The notes under the pieces were generated by a model. The model saw only the letters and a list, made by a program, of their open reading frames with translations. It searched no databases and was not told the origin of the DNA. A stretch of DNA of 64,000 bases from Saccharibacillus alkalitolerans. Lineage in GTDB: Bacteria; Bacillota; Bacilli; Paenibacillales; Paenibacillaceae. The DNA is taken from NCBI RefSeq assembly GCF_011090185.1, contig NZ_JAAFGS010000002.1:62001-126000 (forward strand). Reading direction: 5' to 3'. A program made the translations under genes and the position numbers. Within the stretch, counting starts at the first letter, position 1, and the number at the start of each line of letters is the position of its first letter. Shown here one piece after another: positions 33,631-42,196 of this stretch.

Positions 33631-33656
33631 TTTTTGCCCAAAAAAATTCGCACGCC

Positions 33657-33680
33657 AAAAAGGACGGCCGGAGGCCGCCC
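33657..33680 (-). terminator. Terminator of the thioredoxin-like gene
   Basis: Minus strand GGGCGGCC and GGCCGTCC pair with one G-U, followed by TTTTT. Confidence 0.65.
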
Positions 33681-33743
33681 TTCCCGTGTCCGAAACGTTC
33701 GCCGAGCCGGCTTATGCCGAGCGGCGCGCGTTCGAAGCTGGTT

Positions 33744-34064
33744 TTACTTGCCGATCGATTCCAGATACTCGGACACCTGCGTCGGCGTCTTCGCGAACTT
33801 GCTGTGCAGATGCGCGATCTTCTCGCCGTTCTTGAACACGAGCAGGCTCGGAATGCCGCGCACTTCGTTCGACTCCGCGATTTCCTGGAATTTCTCCGCA
33901 TCCATCGCGAAAAACTGCTTGTCCGCATTTTTCTCGATGATGCCGCCGATGAACCGGTCCAGGTTTTTGCAGTCCGGGCACCAGTTCGTGTCGAACTTGA
34001 TGACGGTCAATCCGTCTCCGCCGATCTGTTCGTTATATTGTTCCAAGCTTTCGATTCGTTCCAT
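33744..34064 (-). CDS. Thioredoxin family protein, 106 aa
   Basis: The active site is WCPDC (in FDTNWCPDCKNLD), a variant of the WCGPC of classical thioredoxin. The cis-proline is in VRGIPSLLVF. There is no signal peptide, so it acts in the cytoplasm as a dithiol-disulfide or thiol-transfer protein. AGAGGAG precedes ATG 34064. It lies 81 bp downstream of the GpsB/DivIVA-like gene in the same direction. Confidence 0.9.
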   Translation of the reverse strand: MERIESLEQYNEQIGGDGLTVIKFDTNWCPDCKNLDRFIGGIIEKNADKQFFAMDAEKFQEIAESNEVRGIPSLLVFKNGEKIAHLHSKFAKTPTQVSEYLESIGK

Positions 34065-34145
34065 ATCCGCATTCTCCTCTCGGGTTCGGGGCCGGGCCCG
34101 CTGCCGCAGATCGGATATACGTATAAAAGGCCGGCGTTTCCCGGA

Positions 34146-34559
34146 TCAGTACGGGTCCGCGTACGAATCGCCCGAGCCCGGACGCATCCGCCGTTTGGCC
34201 GCCTGCAGCGCGCGTTCCATGTCCTGCACGGCTTCTTCCACGATGCGGCGGTCGACCAGATAATCCTGAACCTTCGCTTTTTCCGCCAGACGCGCGATCT
34301 CGGCATCTTTCTTCTCCAGATCGTAGCCGTGGCGGCGCTGAAGCGCGTTGTACTTGTCCAGCAGGTCCGAGATCACCTGATAAAAACGCTCGTAATCGAC
34401 AATGATATCGTCCAGAAAAGCGTCGACGTCCTCTTTCGTATACCCGCGCATTTTAACGGGGAAATCTTTCTCATGAATTTGCAACGCGTCGAGCTTGATG
34501 CCGAGCTGCTTGAACAGCCGCTTTTGCTCCTCGAGCTGGCGCTGATACTGCTCCTCCAT
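34146..34559 (-). CDS. DivIVA/GpsB-like coiled-coil cell-division protein, 137 aa
   Basis: [30 protein letters not shown] (about residues 28-57 in two adjoining pieces) matches the membrane-binding and first coiled-coil part of GpsB and DivIVA. A coiled coil to about residue 105 and a polar tail follow. An N-terminal extension of about 25 Gln/Glu-rich residues is unusual for GpsB. These proteins gather peptidoglycan synthases at the septum. The start MEEQYQRQL at 34559 has GGAGGG at the right distance. Confidence 0.85.
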   Translation of the reverse strand: MEEQYQRQLEEQKRLFKQLGIKLDALQIHEKDFPVKMRGYTKEDVDAFLDDIIVDYERFYQVISDLLDKYNALQRRHGYDLEKKDAEIARLAEKAKVQDYLVDRRIVEEAVQDMERALQAAKRRMRPGSGDSYADPY

Positions 34560-34642
34560 GCCCATCCCTCCTTCATTTAATGTACCATATTGTGCCGCTG
34601 AATTGATAAATTTTTAATTAAAAGATTTTGCAAAACCGGAAT

Positions 34643-35875
34643 TTAAATCGTCCAGTTCCCCGCGCGGAACACCGGCTCGACCGTCCCGTCCGGCAGTTCG
34701 CCGTCGATATCCAGCGCATCCGAGCCGACCATGAAGTCCACGTGGGTCAGGCTCGTGTTGCCGCCGCGGGCGAGCAGTTCGTTCTGCGACAATTCCGTGC
34801 CACCCTTCATATTAACCGGATAAGCGCTGCCCAGCGCAAAATGGCAGGAAGCATTCTCGTCGATGCCCGTATTGTAGAAAATGCGGTTCAGGTTCGAGAT
34901 CGGCGAATCGTGCGGCACGAGGGCCACTTCGCCCAAATATTTCGCGCCCTCGTCCGTGTCCAGCAGCGACTCCAGATGTTCGCGTCCGGATTCGGCGTCG
35001 AAGTCCGTCACGCGGCCGTTCTCGAACGTCAGCGACAGCTTCTCCACCAGGCGTCCGTTCAGGTTGAGCGGCATGGTCGAAGTTACTTTGCCGTTTACGC
35101 CCGTGCGGTTCGGCATCGTGTACACTTCTTCGGTCGGCATGTTGGCTACGAAGTACACGCCCGATTGGTTCGTGTCGCCGCCTCCGAGCCACAGATGGTT
35201 CTGAGCCAGTTCGACTTTGAGGTCGGTGCCCGGCGCGCGGTAATGCAAGCTTTTGTAGCTTTTCGCGTTCAGCTTGGCCTGCAGGTCTTTCAGCGTGTCG
35301 ATGTGACGATGCCAGTTGTCGACCGCGTCGCCTTCGCCCACCCGGTTCATGCGGAAAATGGTTTCCCACATGGCGTCGACGCGCTCGCTTTCCGGCAGGT
35401 CGGCGAACACTTTGTTCGCCCAGGCCCGCGTCGGCGCCTTGATCAGGCACCAGGACAGCTTATTGCTGCGTACGTACTGCTGGTAGCCTTTGCGTGCCGC
35501 CGCGGCCGCTTTGGTCGCGCGCGCCACGCGCGAAGAATCGATGCCGCGATACAGTTCCGGGTCCGGCACCTTGATGTGCATGACCGCTCCGCCTTCTTCG
35601 GCCAGCTTCTCCAGCGCCTCCGCCTTAAAGGCCGGATAGTAGTCGAACGTATCTTCGGACGCGTACTCGTAACGCAGCCGCGTCGAAGCTTCGTCTTCCC
35701 ACTCGATCTCCACGTACTTCGCTCCCGCTTCGTACGCCTTTTTGACGACCAGCCGCGCGAACTCCGCCGCTTCGATCGGGGACTGCAGATGCAGCACCTG
35801 CCCCTTTTGAATATTGACCCCTACCTTTACGACCAATTCCGCGTACTGTTCCAACTTTTGTGCAAATGTGTCCAT
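34643..35875 (-). CDS. M29 family metallo-aminopeptidase, 410 aa
   Basis: This is a full-length AmpS/AmpT-like enzyme. Likely metal and catalytic residues are visible in ENASCHFALGSAYP and LTHVDFMVGS near the C-terminus, and FVANMPTEEVYTMPNR is a family signature. It removes N-terminal amino acids using two metal ions and is cytoplasmic. The start MDTFAQKLEQY at 35875 is set by homology. The frame stays open 127 codons further upstream through a repeat region and is not coding there. Confidence 0.93.
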   Translation of the reverse strand: MDTFAQKLEQYAELVVKVGVNIQKGQVLHLQSPIEAAEFARLVVKKAYEAGAKYVEIEWEDEASTRLRYEYASEDTFDYYPAFKAEALEKLAEEGGAVMHIKVPDPELYRGIDSSRVARATKAAAAARKGYQQYVRSNKLSWCLIKAPTRAWANKVFADLPESERVDAMWETIFRMNRVGEGDAVDNWHRHIDTLKDLQAKLNAKSYKSLHYRAPGTDLKVELAQNHLWLGGGDTNQSGVYFVANMPTEEVYTMPNRTGVNGKVTSTMPLNLNGRLVEKLSLTFENGRVTDFDAESGREHLESLLDTDEGAKYLGEVALVPHDSPISNLNRIFYNTGIDENASCHFALGSAYPVNMKGGTELSQNELLARGGNTSLTHVDFMVGSDALDIDGELPDGTVEPVFRAGNWTI

Positions 35876-35985
35876 GGTCTCTCTTGCCCCCAAATGGTTT
35901 ATGTAAAATGGAAAAGCTTGCAAATACCCCAAAAATGAAAAACTCCGAAAACGAATCGTAAAAGACCTCTTTTTATCATAGTCAA

Positions 35986-36075
35986 AGATTTCGCAAAAAT
36001 CCACTGAGCGACTACAATAAGAGCTTTCGTTCGCGGAACGCTTTAGCCGCGATCGAAAGGTTTCCCGTGAGCGGC
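35986..36075. repeat. 90-bp direct repeat, copy 1
   Basis: It is 88/90 identical to 36103-36192. Each copy begins AGATTTCGCAAAAATCC and contains a hairpin of CTTTCG-NN-CGCGG against CCGCG-NN-CGAAAG. Confidence 0.9.
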
Positions 36076-36086
36076 TTCCAATCGTC

Positions 36087-36115
36087 TTTTGCGAAATCTT
36101 GGAGATTTCGCAAAA
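36087..36115. repeat. Palindrome at the repeat junction
   Basis: TTTTGCGAAATCT and AGATTTCGCAAAA are perfect 13-bp arms separated by TGG. The right arm is the start of repeat copy 2, and the same word starts copy 1. Confidence 0.85.
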
Positions 36116-36192
36116 ATCCACTGAGCGACTACAATAAGAGCTTTCGTTCGCGGAACGCTTCAGCCGCGATCGAAAGGTTTCCCGCGAGCGGC
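36103..36192. repeat. 90-bp direct repeat, copy 2
   Basis: It differs from copy 1 at two positions (CTTTAG to CTTCAG and CGTGAG to CGCGAG), both T to C on the plus strand. Copy start-to-start distance is 117 bp. Confidence 0.9.
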
Positions 36193-36220
36193 GCGCCTCG
36201 GCAAAAATAGCGTCATAAAA

Positions 36221-36391
36221 GCACTTATTTTGCTCACCGCTGACCCTTTTTCTCAATTAGCTGCGTCAGAGCACTTATTTTGCTGTTTCGGAACTTTTTT
36301 GCGCTTATTTTTAGCAAATAAGTGCTCTCCTGCAGTTATTTCGTTTAAAACCGCCGTTTTCGCTTAAATAGCTGCTCTCCTGCAGCTATTT
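36221..36391. repeat. Cluster of short direct and inverted repeats (REP-like)
   Basis: GCACTTATTTTGCT occurs at 36221 and 36271. A near-inverted copy, AGCAAATAAGTGC, occurs at 36313. GCTCTCCTGCAG occurs twice. AAATAGCTGC and GCAGCTATTT form a perfect 10-bp stem at 36366-36391. Confidence 0.75.
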
Positions 36392-36515
36392 TTAAGCTCG
36401 CGGCCTATCGCGCACATACGGCAAGCCAAAAAGGCGGCGGACCGCATCCGATGCCATGCCGGACCGGACGCCGTACAACCGGCCCTCTCTCGGCCGCAGC
36501 TCAGACCCCGCTTTT

Positions 36516-36544
36516 TTGCAAATCAAAGCGCTTTCTGTTATATT
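36516..36544 (+). promoter_or_regulatory. Sigma-A promoter of the acetyltransferase gene
   Basis: TTGCAA at 36516-36521, 17-base spacer, TATATT at 36539-36544 with an extended TG. It is located 35 bp before ATG 36580. Confidence 0.7.
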
Positions 36545-36579
36545 CGCGGCAGAATCGCTTGTTCAAAGGAGCTGCGTCC

Positions 36580-37827
36580 ATGATCGATTATCGCTTAATG
36601 CAATCTCACGAACTCGCCGAAGCCGCGCGGCTGTCGGATGCCGTATTCCGGCAAGGCGCACGGCCGTCGATGGCCGAGATGTTTCCGCGCCTGTTCTCGC
36701 CGCGCATGCCGCATTCCTTCGGCGCGTTCGCCGAAGACGGCAGCCTCGCCGCCTTCATGGGGCTCGCCCCCTCGACGCTGCGCGTCGGCGGCGCGGCGAC
36801 GATCCGCGCCTTCTCGATCGGCTCGGTCTGCACCGCGCCCGAGCACCGCGGCGCCGGCCTTGCCGGCCGGCTGCTGGAGCGCTGCACGGCTTACGCCCGG
36901 CATGCCGGAGCGCCGCTGCTCTTCGTCTCCGGCGACCGCACGCTCTACACGCGGGCGGGCTGCGTCCCGTTCGGCCGCGCCGCGAACGCCGTCCTTCGCG
37001 GCGTCCGCTCGGACTCGCTCGCTCCCTCGGATTTCCGAGCCGCCGCGGACGCCTTCGCCCACGCCTCCGCCGCCGTCCGGCGCGCCCTGTATGCGCCCGC
37101 CGCTCCGCCTCCGCTCACCGTGCGCGAAGCGGGAACGCGGGATCTGCTGCGCCTGCACGGGCTGTACTCGGCCGGCGGCACGGCCTTCGAAGAGGGCGCC
37201 GCGGGACTCGGCGACCTGATCGCGGCGGCCGCCCAGTGCGGCGTGCTCGGCTTGGAGCAGCGAGTCCTGCTCGCCAGCATCGAGGACACCCCTGTCGCTT
37301 ACGCCGTGATCGGCATGCCGCCCCATCTGAAACATTATTCGTTCGACGGGATCGAACCGCCTCCTCCCGCTCCGGCTGGGGTTCCGGACGCGGCTCCCGC
37401 CTCCCCGCCGACCGTGATCGCTTACGGCGGGGCTCCCCTCTATGCCGCGGATCTGCTGCGGTATCCGGCGGAAAGATGGGGTCTGGACGAGCTGCATATC
37501 CCCGTCCCCTGGCAGGAAGAGGAGCTGCTGTCGCTGCTGCGAAAGGCTGGAGCGGAAGTCGCTTTCGGTCCCAACGCCGGCACGCTGCTGATTACCGATC
37601 CGGAACATCTGCTGAATCAGGCGCAGGAGCTGTGGTCCCGGCCGTGGCGGGAAGCGCTGCAAACGGACGGACGGGGTAATTTGTTCGCGGCTTCCGGCAA
37701 ACGGCAGATCGACCGCTCGGAGTGGACCGGCCTGCTGTTCGATCCGGAATACCCGCGTTCGGACGACGTGCCGGACTGGCTGACGCCGATTCCGCTGCCT
37801 TATTTATACGGATTGCACTTCACTTGA
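36580..37827 (+). CDS. Eis-like GNAT N-acetyltransferase, 415 aa
   Basis: An N-terminal GNAT domain carries the acetyl-CoA loop HRGAGLAGRLLE (about 89-100) after IGSVCTAPE. It is followed by a second GNAT-like domain and a C-terminal sterol-carrier-like region, the layout of Eis-type enzymes. They acetylate amines such as aminoglycosides, polyamines or proteins. The substrate here is unknown. An Ala/Pro-rich loop near residue 265-285 is extra. AAAGGAG precedes ATG 36580. Confidence 0.85.
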   Translation: MIDYRLMQSHELAEAARLSDAVFRQGARPSMAEMFPRLFSPRMPHSFGAFAEDGSLAAFMGLAPSTLRVGGAATIRAFSIGSVCTAPEHRGAGLAGRLLERCTAYARHAGAPLLFVSGDRTLYTRAGCVPFGRAANAVLRGVRSDSLAPSDFRAAADAFAHASAAVRRALYAPAAPPPLTVREAGTRDLLRLHGLYSAGGTAFEEGAAGLGDLIAAAAQCGVLGLEQRVLLASIEDTPVAYAVIGMPPHLKHYSFDGIEPPPPAPAGVPDAAPASPPTVIAYGGAPLYAADLLRYPAERWGLDELHIPVPWQEEELLSLLRKAGAEVAFGPNAGTLLITDPEHLLNQAQELWSRPWREALQTDGRGNLFAASGKRQIDRSEWTGLLFDPEYPRSDDVPDWLTPIPLPYLYGLHFT

Positions 37828-37828
37828 C

Positions 37829-37880
37829 CCTGCGGCCTCCCTGCACCCTGCGACCTCCCTGCACCCTGCGCCCTGCCTGC
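37829..37880. repeat. Short tandem CCCTGC-type repeat after the acetyltransferase
   Basis: Imperfect units of CCTCCCTGCACCCTGCG are repeated about three times. This is a short low-complexity stretch with no gene. Confidence 0.7.
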
Positions 37881-37956
37881 GCGCCGCCGCGCCGATAAAA
37901 GCGGGAAGCCGTTCTTCTTCCGGATGCCTGCCCAAGATAAATCCTTCCGAACAAAC

Positions 37957-37997
37957 AACTCGGCCCTCCGAAACTTTGGTTTCGGAGGGCCGAGTTT
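37957..37997. terminator. Bidirectional terminator
   Basis: AACTCGGCCCTCCGAAA and TTTCGGAGGGCCGAGTT are perfect 17-bp arms around a short loop. It serves the acetyltransferase and the frameshifted kinase. Confidence 0.9.
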
Positions 37998-38061
37998 CAT
38001 GCATTTCGTGCTATGCCTATATTCTCATGCACTTCTTTCATAAGTTCTTATTTTTCATCTT

Positions 38062-39176
38062 CTATTCATGCTTTTCGTCCGCTTCCGAGCGGCGATCTGC
38101 AGATAGCACGACCGTAATCGACGTGCCGCGGCCGACTTGGCTTTCGACCTCGATCGTTCCTTGATGCGCGGCGACGATCTGCTTGACGATCGCCATTCCC
38201 AGTCCCGTGCCGCCTGCGGGAGTATCCGTCGAAGTTCCGCGATAATACCGGTCGAACAGACGGGCGACGCTTCGCTCGTCCATTCCTTCGCCGTTGTCCG
38301 CGATTTGCAGTCGGACCCGGGATCCGCCTTCCGCGCTTTCCATGCGCACAAAGACGGAAGTGCCTGCCGGATTATGAACGATCGCGTTGAGAAGCAGATT
38401 GGAAAAAGCCCTTTTCAGCAATCCGGCATCTCCCCAAATGTACAGAGGCTGCTCCCCGCCCGATATCTCGAAACGGTTCTGTTTATGCAAAGGCAGGTTC
38501 GCCGTTTCGGCGACCGTCCTGCGAACGAACTCCGTCAGCTCGATACTTTGCGCGGCAAGTTCGACCCCCGCCGACCGGTCCATTCGAAAAGCGATCCCGA
38601 GATCGTGGATCAGTTCTTCCATATAAGCGGACTTTTCCCGAATCGATTGCAGGAATTCCTTTTGCTCGTCGGGGCTCCATTCATGCCGATCCGATAGCAG
38701 CATGTCGGCGTAACCGGAAATATAAGATAACGGAGTCTTCAGATCGTGGGTGACGCCCGATGCCCAGTCCTGCCTCGCCTGCTCGAACTCCCGCCGTTTC
38801 CGTTCGTTTTCCCGCAGGACCGACGACAAAGATTCAAGGTCGGCGTACACTCCCGGTACAGGCGGCTCGAGAACGGAAACGATCTCCCGCGCTCGCCGAA
38901 AGCCGGGTATTCTCCGCAGGACAGCTGCCGGATCTTCGCCAAAATATCCGCCATCGGCCTCGCGACATAATAGCCGTAGAACAAACAATACAAACCATAA
39001 GCGATAAAGATCATCCAAGTCGTCGCATTGACAGCAAAAAGCTTCTCCGGCCGGTTCAGCACGACGATGTAGAATACCGCCGGCAGCGACACGGTCAGAA
39101 ACAGCAGGATCTGGTGCGCGATAAAATTCAACGTAAATCGAACGACCAACCTGCCGTTCGCCCAATGCGTCTTCAT
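38062..39176 (-). pseudogene. Sensor histidine kinase broken by a single frameshift
   Basis: From ATG 39176 the frame encodes two membrane helices (about 17-38 and 52-70) and continues to SRLYRE. The rest of the kinase then continues one frame over as VYADLESLSSVLRENE, with the phosphoacceptor motif VTHDLKTPLSYISGY and ATPase boxes (NLLLNAIVHN, DNGEGM, GGTGLGMAIVKQI). The shift lies near 38850. Restoring one G in CGGGAG rejoins the frames, and no slippery sequence is present. Either the gene is inactivated or the base call is wrong. Its start overlaps the regulator stop by 4 bp. Confidence 0.82.
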
Positions 39177-39889
39177 GCCGGATTTCCCCCTCCGGGAGGA
39201 ACCAACTTATAGCCGATTCCTCTCAGCGTCACGATCAGGGAAGGGTTTTTGGCGTCCGGTTCGATTTTTTTGCGCAGACGCATGATATGGATGGCTACCG
39301 TCTTCTCGTCTCCGATGCTGTCATATCCCCATACGCGTTCGTACAGCTGCCCTGCGGTGAATACCTGATTCGGATGATCGGCCAGGAACAGCAGCAGCTC
39401 GAATTCTTTGGCGGGACAAAACACCTCTTTTTCGCTCACCCATAACCGGGCCGCTTTCTTGTCGATCACGACCGAACCGAAGCGATAAATCTCCGGCGCT
39501 TGTCCCGCTGTCCGATACTGCTCCAGTCTTCGAAACTGCACATGAATGCGCGCGGCGACTTCAAGCGGATTAAAAGGTTTGGTGATATAGTCGTCTCCTC
39601 CGATTCCGAGCCCGGTCAATTTGTCCAGGTCGCCGGAACGGGCGGTCAAAAACAGGATCGGCACGTCGGTATGCCGCCTGATTTCTTGGCATAACCGGAA
39701 TCCGTCCGTATCGGGCAGCATAACGTCCAGCACAATGAGATCGTAAGCATGACGTCTTATCTTCTCCATAGCTTCTTCCCCCGTCAAAGCGCAGTCGACG
39801 GAAGCATAACCTTCTTTGCGCAGAATCGTGTCCAACATCTTCACGATGCCGGGCTCGTCGTCGACGATCAATATATTTTGCGGACGCAA
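39173..39889 (-). CDS. OmpR-family response regulator, 238 aa
   Basis: The receiver domain has the acidic pocket VDDEPG, the phosphorylated Asp55 in LIVLDVMLPD and the Lys of ITKPFNP. The C-terminal winged helix runs to LRGIGYKLVPPGG. The start is taken as TTG at 39889 because AAAGGAGG lies eight bases upstream. An ATG 23 codons earlier has no site. It pairs with the frameshifted kinase downstream and lies 81 bp after the ABC permease gene, so the system probably controls that transporter. Confidence 0.92.
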   Translation of the reverse strand: MRPQNILIVDDEPGIVKMLDTILRKEGYASVDCALTGEEAMEKIRRHAYDLIVLDVMLPDTDGFRLCQEIRRHTDVPILFLTARSGDLDKLTGLGIGGDDYITKPFNPLEVAARIHVQFRRLEQYRTAGQAPEIYRFGSVVIDKKAARLWVSEKEVFCPAKEFELLLFLADHPNQVFTAGQLYERVWGYDSIGDEKTVAIHIMRLRKKIEPDAKNPSLIVTLRGIGYKLVPPGGGNPA

Positions 39890-39970
39890 CGATTCTTCCT
39901 CCTTTCCCGGCAGGCCCCCTGTTCCTTCATTATGCGACGAATGCGGCGGAATGACCATCGGCCATGAAGG

Positions 39971-40906
39971 TTAGAACGAGACATCGCGCTGTTGAAAAAC
40001 GATCCAGCTCAGCAGCAGCAGCGCCGCGATATACGCGGACAGAACGGCGATCGAAAAGTTCAGCGTCATCTCGGGTCTGGCCGGAAGATGGAAGATGTAC
40101 AGACTCATATCGCTGTTGGCGAACGGCAGGTATTTCAACCCTTCGATCTTGGCGGTCGCTTCGATCATCGAATTGCCTACGATCATGATCAGCAGCGAGA
40201 TTCCGATCGCCAAAGCGCCGCTTCGCAAGATCGTCGACACCGCGAAAGCGAACGTGACATACGCCGCGATCGGGAACAGGCTCAGCCCGTACATTTTCAA
40301 CACCTGCATCGAAACGGTCGACTGCACGACTTGTCCCTGTCCGTTCAAAAACAGATCCGTCGCGCGAAGGTCGCCCCAACCGTAAAATAAAACGTTCGCG
40401 GCATAACCGCATAGGAGCAAAAGCGCAAGCATGGCGGCCGCGAACAGCAGCACGGCGATATATTTGGAAAATAAAATCGCGGCGCGGCTGTGGGGGCGGA
40501 TCAGCAGCAGCTTCATCGTGCCGGCCGTGTATTCTCCGGCCACGATATCCGCGCCGACGATGATCGCGAACACGATCACCGTTTCGATCAATCCGGAAAA
40601 AGAAAGCAAAGCCGTCCAGGGATCGGGGTCGGGTGCGGGAACATCGTTCGCCAGCCGATAGTTCGCGATCTTCAGCTTGTTCTCCGCATCGGCACGCAGA
40701 GTCGGAGACAGCTCCGCGATCCGCAGGCGATCTTCGTATTGACGAACAAGCTGCTCGGTCTCCGTCCGCCAGTCCGCCGCTCGCGCCGAATTCACATTCC
40801 CCAGAACGGACGCGCCGATCGTAATGCCCAACAACAGCAGCAGAAGAATCCAGGTCAATCTTCGGCTGTATATTTTCATGCTTTCGTTGGCGATCAATCC
40901 GATCAT
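39971..40906 (-). CDS. ABC-2 type permease, 311 aa
   Basis: About six membrane helices are present, with a large extracytoplasmic loop after the first (about 35-100, TEQLVRQYEDRLRIAELSPT). ADIVAGEYTAGTMKLLLIRP is the conserved coupling region of ABC-2 permeases. The start at 40906 has GGAGG upstream and overlaps the ATPase stop by 4 bp. With its ATPase it resembles bacitracin/lantibiotic-type efflux units. Confidence 0.9.
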   Translation of the reverse strand: MIGLIANESMKIYSRRLTWILLLLLLGITIGASVLGNVNSARAADWRTETEQLVRQYEDRLRIAELSPTLRADAENKLKIANYRLANDVPAPDPDPWTALLSFSGLIETVIVFAIIVGADIVAGEYTAGTMKLLLIRPHSRAAILFSKYIAVLLFAAAMLALLLLCGYAANVLFYGWGDLRATDLFLNGQGQVVQSTVSMQVLKMYGLSLFPIAAYVTFAFAVSTILRSGALAIGISLLIMIVGNSMIEATAKIEGLKYLPFANSDMSLYIFHLPARPEMTLNFSIAVLSAYIAALLLLSWIVFQQRDVSF

Positions 40907-41829
40907 TTTTTCTCCTCCGTCCACTCCAAAAACTTATCCTCCAAAGACGGCTCCCGCATTTGAATGCCGTAAATTCGAATGCCTGCCTGCATCAACATCT
41001 GGCTGACGGCCGGAATTTCGTCCGGACGCAGCGGAATCCGCAGCTCCCCCGGCCGTTCTTCGGAGCGGACTTCATAATTCGACGCGGTCATCAAGTTTCG
41101 GGCCTGCTGCGCCTGGGCAGGATCGAGGGTGAGGCATACAAGCTTTTTGTCGCCGCCTCGCACAAGATCGTTCACTTTTTCGATGCGGATCAGCTTTCCG
41201 TTTTGCAGCACGCCCGCCCGATCGCACATCGATTCCATTTCCGAGAGCAGGTGGCTCGAAACGAACACCGCGACGTCTTCTTCCCGGGCGAGCCTTTTGA
41301 GATAACCGCGAAGTTCATGAATGCCGGCGGGGTCAAGCCCGTTGGTCGGCTCGTCCAGAATAAGCAGGGACGGCCGATGCAGAAGAGCCTGTGCGATTCC
41401 CAGACGCTGCCTCATGCCGAGGGAGTACGTTTTCGTTTTGTCGTGCAGCCTGCCTGTCAATCCGACGGTTTCCGCGATTTCTTCGATACGGTCCGAGGTA
41501 ACGCCGGGAACCATCCGCGCATAATGCTTCAGATTTTGATATCCCGTCAGGTAATTGTATAAATCCGGATTTTCGACGATTGCCCCCACATGCCGGATCG
41601 CCTGTTTGAAACTTTTGGTGATGCTGTGGCCCTTGATGAAAATATCGCCTCGGCTGATCTTGATCAGCCCTACCATCATGCGAACCGTGGTCGTTTTCCC
41701 TGCCCCGTTGGGACCCAGGAAACCGAACACTTCCCCGGCCGCGATATCGAACGACAGATCATGAACGATCGTTCTTTTCCCGACTTTTTTCGCTGCGCGT
41801 TCAAACCGGACTACCGGCATATGATTCAT
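40903..41829 (-). CDS. ABC transporter ATP-binding protein, 308 aa
   Basis: Walker A GPNGAGKTTT (39-48), signature YSLGMRQRLGIAQ, and Walker B LLILDEPTNGLDP are intact. A C-terminal accessory region of about 85 residues is typical of drug-efflux ATPases of the BcrA group. ATG 41829 has AAGGAAATG upstream. It is the first gene of a four-gene minus-strand operon: ATPase, permease, regulator, kinase. Confidence 0.94.
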   Translation of the reverse strand: MNHMPVVRFERAAKKVGKRTIVHDLSFDIAAGEVFGFLGPNGAGKTTTVRMMVGLIKISRGDIFIKGHSITKSFKQAIRHVGAIVENPDLYNYLTGYQNLKHYARMVPGVTSDRIEEIAETVGLTGRLHDKTKTYSLGMRQRLGIAQALLHRPSLLILDEPTNGLDPAGIHELRGYLKRLAREEDVAVFVSSHLLSEMESMCDRAGVLQNGKLIRIEKVNDLVRGGDKKLVCLTLDPAQAQQARNLMTASNYEVRSEERPGELRIPLRPDEIPAVSQMLMQAGIRIYGIQMREPSLEDKFLEWTEEKK

Positions 41830-42196
41830 GTTTTCATTTCCTTCCCATAGAATTCTCGGCGGATTTGATGCGGTCAACGTACGAGTGTCGTTCCGTCGGC
41901 TTCGAGCCCATTGTAAAAAGCGAAAGTAAATGGACGGTAAACGGAAAACGAACAAACCGCAAACTCCATAACGAACAAATGCAGCGGCATCGACGGCATT
42001 TGTTCGTTATCAAGTTTGCCTTTCCGAGCGCCGGGTAATATGTATATGATGAAATAGAAGACCGCTCCCGTCGGACGACCGGCAGGCAGGTATGCGATCT
42101 CCAGGCAGGCGGACGTCCGCTCTGCCTTTTCGCGCCTTTCTCCGCTCGGATTGATTCCTCGTCCGCCCGGCGGCCCGAAAGAGAGTTGAAGCACAT
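41830..42196. other. Divergent promoter region between two ABC transporter loci
   Basis: No gene is seen. It holds a perfect 13-bp inverted repeat at 41970-42008, a possible minus-strand -10 (TACAAT, 41915-41910) and a possible plus-strand -10 (TATGAT, 42045-42050). Confidence 0.6.
41970..42008. promoter_or_regulatory. 13-bp inverted repeat, possible operator
   Basis: AACGAACAAATGC and GCATTTGTTCGTT are perfect complements separated by 13 bases. There is no T-run on either side, so it is not a terminator. It sits just upstream of the candidate -10/-35 for the BmrC-like gene. Confidence 0.5.

Larger units (their letters stand above)
35876..36579. other. Repeat-rich gene-free region of about 700 bp
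   Basis: It contains two 90-bp direct repeats, a 13-bp palindrome, and a run of short hairpin-forming units with the words GCACTTATTTTGCT and GCTCTCCTGCAG. No frame has a plausible start. The right end holds the promoter of the acetyltransferase gene. Confidence 0.8.

Noticed and set aside
35986-36192. Possible CRISPR array from the 90-bp repeats
   Set aside because: There are only two long copies with a 27-bp gap, no cas genes, and the repeat is far longer than CRISPR repeats.
35876-36256. Upstream extension of the aminopeptidase frame through the 90-bp repeats
   Set aside because: The extension only translates the repeat twice (SRETFRSRLKRSANESS) and has no ribosome binding site. Homology starts at MDTFAQKL.
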